This document shows positions 1 through 6,582 of a stretch of 14,627 nucleotides of DNA, piece by piece. Position 1 is the first letter of the stretch, and each line of letters opens with the position of its first letter. The notes below the pieces were generated by a model. It saw only the letters and a list, made by a program, of their open reading frames with translations, had not been told where the DNA came from and searched no databases. The position numbers and the translations under genes are program-made. The stretch lies in assembly GCA_035286595.1 (NCBI GenBank), contig DATEDA010000016.1:1-14627 (forward strand). The letters are read 5' to 3'. The stretch is from DATEDA01 sp035286595 (GTDB taxonomy: Bacteria > Pseudomonadota > Gammaproteobacteria > Burkholderiales > SG8-39).

Positions 1-75
1 CGACCCGACGTGCGGCGGGGTCTCGCGGAATTGCGGCGGCTGCTCGCCCTGCAGCTGAACGGGTTGCGTCGGTAG
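1..75 (+). CDS. C-terminal end of an unidentified protein (partial)
   Basis: Frame 1 is open from the window edge to a TAG stop at 73-75 and encodes 24 residues, mostly Leu and Arg in a helical pattern (it contains the stretch LAELRRLLALQLNGLRR). Third codon positions are mostly G or C, as in the other genes here, which argues for real coding sequence. It converges on the Fic gene with only 14 bp between the two stops. The fragment is too short to assign a family, and no function is proposed. Confidence 0.45.
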   Translation, partial: RPDVRRGLAELRRLLALQLNGLRR

Positions 76-89
76 GCGACCACGCCTGG

Positions 90-722
90 CTACCTGGTGC
101 GCGTAGTCGCCGGCCCGTCACCACGCAGGTAGCTCAGCAGCATTTCGCGGAACACCATGGCCGTCGGCTCCCACTCGCCCTTCATGGCCCTCGCGGCTGC
201 TTCCCCGTAGCCCCCATCAGGTCGCGGCCGCAGCCTCACCACGGGCGGCAGTCCGTAGCGCAAGAGGATGGAGTTGGCCCATAGACGTGCGGTGCGGCCG
301 CTACCGTTCGCGAACGGGTGGATGCGCACCCATTCGGCGTGCGCCCATGCAGCGAGCTCCAGAACTGCGGCCAGGCCATCGGCATCGAGCTCCACTCCGC
401 GCCTGCAGGACTTGTCGAGCTCCTCGACGACTCGCCGCAAACGCATCTCGAACGCCTCGAGTTCGGCGGCGACGCGCGCCGGCGGGACTCCGCGGGCGCG
501 GCCGATCCTCACCTCGCAGCGCCTGAGCTTGCCCCCTTCGCCGCGGAACCCGCCGACATAGTCCTGGTGCGGGACATCCAACCCCGCCATCGCGGCTTTA
601 TGCCAACCGCGCGCGTCGTCGACCGAGGGAACGTCGCGGCGTCGTGCGTTGTCTCTGATGCCGCGCAGAACCTGCTTGAGGTTCTCGCGCAGCCTCGGGC
701 TATCGTCATCCCAGTTGGCCAT
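90..722 (-). CDS. Fic-domain protein, probable toxin of an RHH-Fic toxin-antitoxin pair
   Basis: This 210-residue protein belongs to the Fic/Doc superfamily, whose members usually transfer AMP or another nucleotide-derived group from a nucleotide to a target protein hydroxyl. The core motif is HPFANGSGR at residues 135-143, followed by TARLWAN, and it sits late in an all-helical protein. His135 would be the catalytic base. Compared with the usual HPFx(D/E)GNGR, the Mg-binding acid is Asn139 and the usual Asn is Ser141, so the donor nucleotide or activity may differ from standard AMPylation. The ATG at 722 lies inside the last codons of the upstream ribbon-helix-helix gene (17 bp overlap) and has no clear ribosome binding site, which suggests translational coupling. 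I see no convincing inhibitory (S/T)xxxE(G/N) helix in the protein itself. The Fic assignment is firm. The toxin role is inferred from the partner gene and promoter layout, and the target is unknown. Confidence 0.85.
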   Translation of the reverse strand: MANWDDDSPRLRENLKQVLRGIRDNARRRDVPSVDDARGWHKAAMAGLDVPHQDYVGGFRGEGGKLRRCEVRIGRARGVPPARVAAELEAFEMRLRRVVEELDKSCRRGVELDADGLAAVLELAAWAHAEWVRIHPFANGSGRTARLWANSILLRYGLPPVVRLRPRPDGGYGEAAARAMKGEWEPTAMVFREMLLSYLRGDGPATTRTR

Positions 723-1068
723 TCAGCAGGTCGTGTACCCGGGCTTGCACCGGTCCACGTTTCCGCTCGACCTCACCCTCTGCGGGGTCCGCCTTGCCAT
801 AGCTCGCTTCGCCGTCCGCAAACTCGGCGATAGCGCGTTCGAATTCCGGGTCTTTGGCCCGTCTCGCCTTCAACAGCTTCAACGTCTCTTCCATGTTCAT
901 CGCGACCTCGGCGGTGCGCTTGCGTACGAACGCCTCGACCGCTTGGTTCACCAGGCGGTTCAGGGGCACTCTGAGCACTTTCGCAATGAGCACCAGCCCC
1001 TCCTGGACGCCTGGTTCGAGGCGAAACGTGGTTGCCTTGCGCAGCGATCGGACGTTCGGTCGTGTCAT
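706..1068 (-). CDS. Ribbon-helix-helix DNA-binding protein, probable antitoxin and autorepressor
   Basis: About 120 residues from the ATG at 1068; an in-frame GTG at 1077 would add three residues and neither start has a strong ribosome binding site. The N-terminal third looks like a ribbon-helix-helix fold: a short strand (KATTFRL, residues 11-17), a helix at about 19-33, then a turn and a second helix at about 36-50 (PLNRLVNQAVEAFV). This is the arrangement of RHH antitoxins that bind operators as dimers of dimers. The rest is charged and helical, with a conserved-looking DPAEG segment near residue 94, and could contact the Fic partner. The stop codon lies 17 bp inside the fic gene, so the two are co-transcribed. 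The promoter upstream is overlapped by a perfect inverted repeat that this protein may bind. The fold is judged by eye; the antitoxin role rests on gene order and the known pairing of Fic toxins with small antitoxins. Confidence 0.7.
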   Translation of the reverse strand: MTRPNVRSLRKATTFRLEPGVQEGLVLIAKVLRVPLNRLVNQAVEAFVRKRTAEVAMNMEETLKLLKARRAKDPEFERAIAEFADGEASYGKADPAEGEVERKRGPVQARVHDLLNGQLG

Positions 1069-1113
1069 GGGCAGCACCCGCAGCCGAGGATGTCGAAAAG
1101 CGATTCTGACGCC

Positions 1114-1142
1114 ATTCTAGCGGGAGTCGAAAGAGATGTCAA
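1114..1142 (-). promoter_or_regulatory. Strong sigma-70-type promoter for the RHH-fic operon
   Basis: On the minus strand a perfect -35 hexamer TTGACA (1142-1137) is followed by a 17-nt spacer and TAGAAT (1119-1114), five of six matches to the -10 consensus. Transcription would start near 1107 and leave a leader of about 40 nt before the ATG at 1068. This is the best promoter match noticed in the window and lies between the agmatinase stop and the RHH gene. Confidence 0.7.
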
Positions 1143-1159
1143 AAAGATATTTTGACATC
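1135..1159. promoter_or_regulatory. Perfect inverted repeat over the -35 box, candidate RHH operator
   Basis: The arms GATGTCAAAA (1135-1144) and TTTTGACATC (1150-1159) are exact reverse complements separated by 5 nt. Each arm contains a TTGACA hexamer; the left arm supplies the -35 box of the leftward promoter, so a bound repressor would block RNA polymerase. A similar half-site, GATGTCGAAAA, occurs at 1089-1099, downstream of the predicted start point. RHH antitoxins commonly repress their own operons through such short repeats. A terminator for the polyamine operon, which stops 15 nt upstream, is less likely: the stem is AT-rich and no T-run follows it on the minus strand. Confidence 0.6.
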
Positions 1160-1173
1160 ATCAACGCGATTCG

Positions 1174-2073
1174 CTACCGCGAGCCGGATGCAGCGCGCTG
1201 CACGATCCCCATCAGCTTGTAGACGAGGGCGGCCGCGGTGAAGTCGAAGGCGTGGAAGCCGGGGATCGGGGCGAACTCGAGCAGATCGAAGCCGATGATC
1301 CGGCGCTGCCGCGCGACCGACTCGAACAGCCCGAGCGTCTGATACCAGCCTAGCCCCCCCGGCACCGGCGTGCCGGTCGCCGGCAGCACCGACGGATCGA
1401 TGCCGTCGACGTCGAGGGTGAAGAAGACCCGCGCGGGGAAATCGTCGGGGAGCGTGATCGAGTCGATGCCCGTCGGCACGAGCTGGTCCGCGTCCAGGTA
1501 GCGAACCTTGTAGCGCGCGCGCGCTTCCCGTTCCTCTTCCGAGTAGGCGCGGTTCCCGAGCTGAAAGAGCGGGATGCCCGCCTCGACCACCCGGCGCATC
1601 ACCGAGGCATGGCTGAGCGGATCGCCCCCGTACCGGTCCCGCAGATCCGCATGCGCGTCGATCTGCACCACGCCGAAATCGCGGATGCCGGCGTCGAGAT
1701 AGCCGCGGACGACGCCGCCGGTGACGGTGTGCTCGCCCCCGAGGACGACCGGCATCTTGCCGAGCCCGAGAATTTTTGCCACGGCGGCCGCGATCGCGGC
1801 GATCACCGTTTCGGCCTCCGGTTTGCAATCGATCGCCGGCCAGGTGTAGATGCCCTCGGCGCCCGGATCGCTGCGGCCGTCCCAGCGCTCGAGCTGGCCC
1901 GATGCGGCGAGGATGGCGGCCGGGCCCTTCGCCGTCCCGCGGCCGTAGGACACCGTCTTCTCGTAGGGCACCGGCAGGACGTGGAAGCGCGCCGCCTCCG
2001 GCGCGACGTCGTCCGCCTCGGTGCCGAGAAAGCGCAGGCGTGCCGGCCGAGCTCGAGCGCGTGCGCGCTTCAC
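1174..2073 (-). CDS. speB: Agmatinase (agmatine ureohydrolase), arginase family
   Basis: The enzyme hydrolyses agmatine to putrescine and urea using a binuclear Mn centre. The protein is 299 residues from the GTG at 2073, a normal length for the family. All metal-ligand motifs are present: GGEH (His115), DAHAD (Asp139, His141, Asp143) and DVDGIDPS (Asp221, Asp223), with Glu266 in GFDLLEF near the active site. The N-terminal block VLPVPYEKTVSYGRGT at about residues 32-47 is typical of agmatinase-type members. The GTG overlaps the nspC stop codon (GTGA), so translation is probably coupled. It is the last gene of the polyamine operon and takes the product of speA, the first gene. Close relatives act on arginine, guanidinobutyrate or other guanidines, but arginine decarboxylase in the same operon strongly favours agmatine. 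Confidence 0.85.
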   Translation of the reverse strand: MKRARARARPARLRFLGTEADDVAPEAARFHVLPVPYEKTVSYGRGTAKGPAAILAASGQLERWDGRSDPGAEGIYTWPAIDCKPEAETVIAAIAAAVAKILGLGKMPVVLGGEHTVTGGVVRGYLDAGIRDFGVVQIDAHADLRDRYGGDPLSHASVMRRVVEAGIPLFQLGNRAYSEEEREARARYKVRYLDADQLVPTGIDSITLPDDFPARVFFTLDVDGIDPSVLPATGTPVPGGLGWYQTLGLFESVARQRRIIGFDLLEFAPIPGFHAFDFTAAALVYKLMGIVQRAASGSR

Positions 2074-3233
2074 GAGAGCCGCCCCTTGAAGTCCTCGTAC
2101 CCGAACTCGCGGACCACGTGCAGCGCGTCGGTTTCCGAGTTCCATAGCGCGATCGCCGGCAGGCGGATCCCGTTGAAGGTCGTGGTCTTGACCATCGAAT
2201 AGATCGCCATGTCCTCGAACACGAGCCGGCTGCCGACATGGAGCGGCGCCGCGAACGAGTAATCCCCGATCACGTCCCCGGCGAGACAGGTCTGACCGCC
2301 GAGGCGGTAGGTGTGGGGCAGCGCGCCGGGCTCGCCCGCGTCGATGACCCGCGGCCGGTAAGGCGCCTCGAGCACGTCGGGCATGTGGCAGGTGGCGGAC
2401 GTGTCGAGGACGGCGAGCGGCATGCCGTTCCACGGAAGATCCAGCACCTCGGCGACGAGCACGCCGGCGTCGAGCGCGATCGCCTCGCCCGGCTCGAGAT
2501 ACAGCTCGACCGCGTGCCGGGCGCGAAAATCGCGCAGCAGGCGGACGAGGTCGTCCACCTGGTAGTCGGGGCGCGTGATGTGGTGCCCGCCGCCGAAATT
2601 GACCCACTCCATGCCGGGAAGGAACTCGCCGAACTTCTCCTCGAACGCGGCGACCGTCCGCGCGAGCGGCGGGAAGTCCTGCTCGCAGAGGGTGTGGAAG
2701 TGCAGCCCGCTGATGCCGGCGAGATCGCCGCGAAACTGCGAGCGCGGAATGCCGAGCCGCGAGTACGGCGCGCTCGGATCGTAGCGCGGGTTCTCGCCTT
2801 CGGAGCGCTCCGGATTCACGCGCAGGCCGAAGCGGAGCCGCGGCCGGCGCGCGCGCGCCGCGCGCACGAGCGGCTGGAACCGCTCCCACTGCGCGAAGGA
2901 GTTGAACACCACGTGGTCGGAGATCTCGAGGATCTCGGCGAGGTCGCGCTCGGTGTAGGCGGCCGAGAAGGTGTGGACCTCGCCGCCGAACGCCTCGCGC
3001 CCGAGGCGGGCCTCGTGCAGGCCGCTCGCGCAGGTCCCCTTGAGGTAGCGCGCGACGAGCGGGGCGAGGCCCCACATCGAGAACGCCTTGAGCGCGAGGA
3101 GGCACTTCGCCCCGCTCGCGCGCTGGACGCCGTCGAGCACGCGCAGGTTCTCCTCGATCGCCCACTCGTCGACGACGAAGCAGGGCGAGGGCACCCGGCG
3201 CGGATCGAGCCGCCGGAACCGCTCGGTGCGCAC
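2070..3233 (-). CDS. nspC: Carboxynorspermidine/carboxyspermidine decarboxylase
   Basis: This PLP-dependent fold-III decarboxylase removes the carboxyl group of carboxyspermidine or carboxynorspermidine to give spermidine or norspermidine. From the GTG at 3233 it is 387 residues, close to known NspC proteins. The PLP lysine is Lys49 in LLALKAFS. Other family signatures are HFHTLCEQ (178-185), the phosphate-binding FGGGHH (213-218), EPGE (247-250), the DTSATCHMPD block (277-286) and GGQTCLAGD (312-320) with Cys316. The open frame continues upstream through the preceding gene without family similarity, so I place the start at 3233; a GTG at 3194 is the alternative. Its stop overlaps the agmatinase start. 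Paired with the dehydrogenase gene immediately upstream, it completes the alternative spermidine route. Sequence alone does not settle the C3 versus C4 chain preference, but putrescine supply from the operon suggests carboxyspermidine. Confidence 0.88.
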   Translation of the reverse strand: MRTERFRRLDPRRVPSPCFVVDEWAIEENLRVLDGVQRASGAKCLLALKAFSMWGLAPLVARYLKGTCASGLHEARLGREAFGGEVHTFSAAYTERDLAEILEISDHVVFNSFAQWERFQPLVRAARARRPRLRFGLRVNPERSEGENPRYDPSAPYSRLGIPRSQFRGDLAGISGLHFHTLCEQDFPPLARTVAAFEEKFGEFLPGMEWVNFGGGHHITRPDYQVDDLVRLLRDFRARHAVELYLEPGEAIALDAGVLVAEVLDLPWNGMPLAVLDTSATCHMPDVLEAPYRPRVIDAGEPGALPHTYRLGGQTCLAGDVIGDYSFAAPLHVGSRLVFEDMAIYSMVKTTTFNGIRLPAIALWNSETDALHVVREFGYEDFKGRLS

Positions 3234-3237
3234 CCTA

Positions 3238-3263
3238 GTACGTACCCCCGGGCGGCCGCCGGG
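3238..3263 (-). other. GC-rich hairpin between the carboxyspermidine dehydrogenase gene and nspC
   Basis: The 32-nt gap between the two genes contains the perfect palindrome GGCGGCCGCC (3251-3260). In the minus-strand RNA, CCCGGC and GCCCGGG can pair around a GGCC loop with one bulged C. The paired stretch takes in part of the G-run at 3249-3245, the only purine run near the nspC GTG. The palindrome GTACGTAC (3238-3245) follows directly. No T-run follows, so this is not an intrinsic terminator. It could tune nspC translation or mark an RNA processing site. Confidence 0.35.
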
Positions 3264-3265
3264 CC

Positions 3266-4459
3266 TCAGCCCATCGGCGCATCGGGCTGGATCACCGTCC
3301 AGGGCAGCCCGTGGCGGCTCATGTCTTCCATGAACGGGTCGGGGTCGAACTGCTCGAGGTTGAACACGCCCTTGCCCCGCCACTTACCGGTGACCATGAG
3401 CTTGGCGCCGATCATCGCCGGCACGCCGGTGGTGTAGGAGATCGCCTGCGCCTGGACCTCGCGGTACGTCTCCTCGTGATCGCAGATGTTGTAGACGAAC
3501 GCGATCTTCTCCTTGCCGCCCTTGCGGCCGCGCACCAGGCAGCCGATGCAGGTCTTGCCCTTGGTGAGCGGGCCGAGGCTGGCCGGATCGGGCAGCAGCG
3601 CCTTGAGGAACTGCAGCGGGATGATCTCCTGGCCCTGAAACCGGACCGGCTTGATCGAGGTCATGCCGACGTTGCCGAGCACGCGGAGATGGGTCAGGTA
3701 GTTCTCCGAGAAGGTCATCCAGAACCGGGCGCGGCGCAAGGTCGGAAAGTGCCTGACGATCGACTCCAGCTCCTCGTGATAGAGGAGAAAGATCTTCTTC
3801 GGCCCGATGCCCCCGGGAAAGTCGTGCATCCGGCTCACCGCGAGCGGCTCGGTCGTCCGCCACGCGCCGCCCTCCCAGTACCGCCCGGGCGAGGTGATCT
3901 CGCGGATGTTGATCTCGGGGTTGAAGTTGGTCGCGAACGGCTGGCCGTGCTCGCCGGCATTGCAGTCGATGATGTCGAGCTCCTCGATCGTGTCGAAGTG
4001 GTGCTTCGCCAGGTACGCGGTGAACACGTTGGTCGCGCCCGGGTCGAACCCGCTGCCGAGGAGCGCCATGATCCCGCGTTCGCGGTAGCGGTCCTGGTAG
4101 GCCCACTGCCAGCGGTACTCGAACTTGGCGGTGTCGCGCGGCTCGTAGTTGGCGGTGTCCAGGTAATCCACGCCGGTCGCCAGGCACGCGTCCATGATCG
4201 GCAGGTCCTGGTAGGGCAGCGCGACGTTGATCACGATCGCGGGCTTCTCGCGCTCGATCAGCGCCGTCATCTGCCCGACCTCGTCGGCGTCCACCTGTGC
4301 GGTCCTGATCGGCCGCTTGATCTGCGCGGCGATGCGCTTGCACTTCTCCTCGGTGCGGCTCGCGAGCACGATCTCGCCGAACACCTCGGGGACCTGCGCG
4401 CACTTGTGCGTGACGACCTGGCCGACGCCGCCGGCGCCGACGATCAACACCTTGGCCAT
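3266..4459 (-). CDS. Carboxynorspermidine/carboxyspermidine dehydrogenase (saccharopine dehydrogenase-like)
   Basis: This 397-residue protein of the saccharopine dehydrogenase-like (Lys1) family is predicted to condense aspartate semialdehyde with putrescine or diaminopropane and reduce the imine with NAD(P)H, giving the carboxylated polyamine used by NspC. It starts with a Rossmann strand and glycine motif, MAKVLIVGAGGVGQ (residues 1-14). Further on are DYLDTANYEP and GSGFDPGATNVF, both typical of this family. The ATG at 4459 is well supported: the Rossmann strand begins at once, and a GGAAGG ribosome binding site lies upstream. It begins 18 nt after the speA stop and is followed by nspC after 32 nt. 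A true lysine-pathway saccharopine dehydrogenase is the alternative, but placement between speA and nspC makes the polyamine role much more likely. Confidence 0.85.
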   Translation of the reverse strand: MAKVLIVGAGGVGQVVTHKCAQVPEVFGEIVLASRTEEKCKRIAAQIKRPIRTAQVDADEVGQMTALIEREKPAIVINVALPYQDLPIMDACLATGVDYLDTANYEPRDTAKFEYRWQWAYQDRYRERGIMALLGSGFDPGATNVFTAYLAKHHFDTIEELDIIDCNAGEHGQPFATNFNPEINIREITSPGRYWEGGAWRTTEPLAVSRMHDFPGGIGPKKIFLLYHEELESIVRHFPTLRRARFWMTFSENYLTHLRVLGNVGMTSIKPVRFQGQEIIPLQFLKALLPDPASLGPLTKGKTCIGCLVRGRKGGKEKIAFVYNICDHEETYREVQAQAISYTTGVPAMIGAKLMVTGKWRGKGVFNLEQFDPDPFMEDMSRHGLPWTVIQPDAPMG

Positions 4460-4477
4460 GTCAGAGACCTTCCGGGC

Positions 4478-6397
4478 TCAGTCTTCGTAGTAGGTGTACC
4501 CGCGCAGGCTCGCCGCAAATCCTTCCATCACCGCCTGCCGCTCGGCGACCGTGATGCGCCCCTTGCGGACCGCCTGCTCGGCGGTCTGGCGGAACTGCTC
4601 GAGGAGCTGCTGCGGCTGGTATTCGACGTAGCTCAGCACGTCGGAGATGCTGTCCCCGCTCATCTCCCGGACGAAGTCGAACGTGCCGTCCGCGTTGATG
4701 CGCACGCTCACCACGTTGGTGTCGCCCATGAGGTTGTGCAGGTCGCCGAGAGTCTCCTGATAGGCCCCGACCAGGAACACCCCGAAGTAGTAGGGCTGGC
4801 CCTCGACGAGCGGGTGGACCGGGAGGGTCTTGCGGATGCCGCGCGTGGCGATGAACTGGTCGATCTTCCCGTCGGAGTCGCAGGTGATGTCGGCGATGAT
4901 CGCCTGCCGCGTCGGCGCCTCCTCGTGGCGATGCACCGGCATGATCGGGAAGATCTGCTCGATCGCCCAGACGTCGGGCAGCGACTGGAACACCGAGAAG
5001 TTGCCGTAGTAGATGTCCGAGAGCGACTGCTCCAGGCCGTCGAGCCCGGGCGGCACGCGCTTGACGCTCTGCAGCTCGCGGACGATCGAGCGCACGATCT
5101 CGAGGAAGATGTTCTCGGCGAGCGACAGCTCCCGCAGGCGGATCTGGCCGCGCTTGAAGAGCTCGCGGAGCTCCCCCCGGTAATACACCGCGTCGTTGTA
5201 GCACTCCTGGAGGCTGCGCGGATTGACGCTCTTCAGCGATTCGCGCAGGTTGCCGATCAGCTCGTGCTCGTGCGCCGCGGCCGCCGGCGCCGAGACCTCG
5301 GCCGGCTCGAACCGCGTCACGTCGAGGATGTTGAAGAGCAGCACCGACGAGTAGGCGACGGTCGCGCGGCCCGATTCGGTGATGATCACCGGGTGCTCGA
5401 TCCCGAGCGGGTCGAGCACGCTCATGATCTGCTCGACGACGTCGAGGCAGTATTCGTCGAGCGAATAGTTCTTGCTGTAGTCGTAGCTGGTCTGCGAGCC
5501 GTCGTAGTCCACCGCCAGGCCGCCGCCGAGGTCGAGGAACCCGAGCGGCGCGCCTTCCCGCTTCAGGTCGGCGTAATACCTGCCGGCCTCCAGCACGCCG
5601 CTCCGGATGTCGCGGATGTTCGGGATCTGCGAGCCGAGGTGGTAGTGCAGGAGCTGCAGGCAGTCGAGCATCTCGTGGCGCCGGAGCGAATCGATCAGCT
5701 CGACGATCTGCGAGGTGGTCAGGCCGAAGATGCTGCGGTCGCCGCTCGACTCGTTCCACGCGCCGCCGACGCGGGAGGCGAGCTTCACCCGCAGCCCGAG
5801 CATCGGCCGGATCCCGAGGGCGCGGCTCGTCTCCAGGACGATCGGCAGCTCGGTCGGCGTCTCGAGCACGAAGAAGCAGCGATAGCCGAGCCTGATCGCC
5901 TGCAGGCCGAGCGTGATGAACTCGGTGTCCTTGTAGCCGTTGCAGACGATGTAGCCCGACTCCGGATCCATCGTGGCGAGCGCGATGAGGAGCTCGGCCT
6001 TGCTGCCGGCTTCCAGGCCATGGCTGTAGCGCGAGCCGAAGCGGACGATCTCCTCGATCACCTGGCACTGCTGGTTGACCTTGATCGGGAACACGCCGCG
6101 GTAGCTGCCGCGGTAGCTGAGCGAGCGCATCGCGCGCCCGAAGCTCTCGTTCAGGAGCGAGACCTGGGCGTCGAGGATGTTCTCGATGCGGAGCAGGACC
6201 GGCATCTGCAGGCCGCGCTCGCGCATGCCCGCGATGATGTCGAGCAGGCTCACGCGGGCGCGGCTGCCGTTGAACGGAATGGTGACCCCGACCGTGCCGT
6301 CGTCGGCGAGATCGAAGTACCCCGCCCCCCACCGGCGGATGCCATAGAGCTCGGCCGAGTCGGCCGCGGTCCAGGTCGTTGGGAGGTGTGCCCCCAG
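4478..6397 (-). CDS. speA: Biosynthetic arginine decarboxylase
   Basis: This PLP enzyme converts arginine to agmatine and CO2, the first step of the pathway completed by agmatinase at the end of the operon. From the proposed CTG start at 6397 it is 639 residues; E. coli SpeA is about 658. The PLP lysine is Lys106 in GVFPIKVNQQ. HYHLGSQ (251-257), the phosphate-binding GGGLAVDYDG (291-300), ESGR (341-344) and the cross-subunit catalytic ITCDSDG (Cys506) are all present. The frame stays open to a TTG at 6478, which would add 27 residues but has no ribosome binding site and lies inside the likely promoter. The CTG has GGAGG seven bases upstream and sits just before WTAADSAELYG, where family similarity begins. 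The start codon is the uncertain point; the identity is not. First gene of the polyamine operon. Confidence 0.92.
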   Translation of the reverse strand: MGAHLPTTWTAADSAELYGIRRWGAGYFDLADDGTVGVTIPFNGSRARVSLLDIIAGMRERGLQMPVLLRIENILDAQVSLLNESFGRAMRSLSYRGSYRGVFPIKVNQQCQVIEEIVRFGSRYSHGLEAGSKAELLIALATMDPESGYIVCNGYKDTEFITLGLQAIRLGYRCFFVLETPTELPIVLETSRALGIRPMLGLRVKLASRVGGAWNESSGDRSIFGLTTSQIVELIDSLRRHEMLDCLQLLHYHLGSQIPNIRDIRSGVLEAGRYYADLKREGAPLGFLDLGGGLAVDYDGSQTSYDYSKNYSLDEYCLDVVEQIMSVLDPLGIEHPVIITESGRATVAYSSVLLFNILDVTRFEPAEVSAPAAAAHEHELIGNLRESLKSVNPRSLQECYNDAVYYRGELRELFKRGQIRLRELSLAENIFLEIVRSIVRELQSVKRVPPGLDGLEQSLSDIYYGNFSVFQSLPDVWAIEQIFPIMPVHRHEEAPTRQAIIADITCDSDGKIDQFIATRGIRKTLPVHPLVEGQPYYFGVFLVGAYQETLGDLHNLMGDTNVVSVRINADGTFDFVREMSGDSISDVLSYVEYQPQQLLEQFRQTAEQAVRKGRITVAERQAVMEGFAASLRGYTYYED

Positions 6398-6449
6398 GTC
6401 GCTCCCTCCAGTTTCGCGGCTGGGCAGCGGAACCCATCGCGTGGCCCGA

Positions 6450-6497
6450 ATCTTGCCGGGTGGTGCCGCAAAGATCAAGCGGAGTCCGATGTTTTTT
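6450..6497 (-). promoter_or_regulatory. Possible promoter of the speA polyamine operon
   Basis: In the 185-bp gap upstream of speA, the minus strand shows an A6 run (6497-6492), then TTGATC (6478-6473), 17 nt, and CAAGAT (6455-6450). The -35-like box matches four of six consensus positions and the -10-like box only three. The A-run sits where an UP element would. A transcript from here would start near 6443 and carry the GGAGG ribosome binding site at 6409-6405, which agrees with the proposed speA start. The rest of the gap (about 6500-6582) shows nothing convincing. Confidence 0.3.
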
Positions 6498-6582
6498 CAG
6501 GGGAAAGCTCGAGCACCCCGGTGACCCGCTGCGGACGAGCAATATGCGCCGCCAATGTGACGGCCGCGGGCTGGCGCCTTCG

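Noticed and set aside
1135..1159. Inverted repeat as the terminator of the polyamine operon
   Set aside because: The stem is AT-rich and no T-run follows on the minus strand; its overlap with the -35 box of a strong promoter is a better explanation.
1152..1180. Rightward promoter from the second TTGACA in the palindrome
   Set aside because: No acceptable -10 box at 16-18 nt, and it would read antisense into the agmatinase gene.
2074..3165. N-terminal extension of the agmatinase frame across nspC
   Set aside because: The upstream frame is Arg/Ala-rich noise overlapping nspC in another frame. The GTG at 2073 gives a protein of normal family length.
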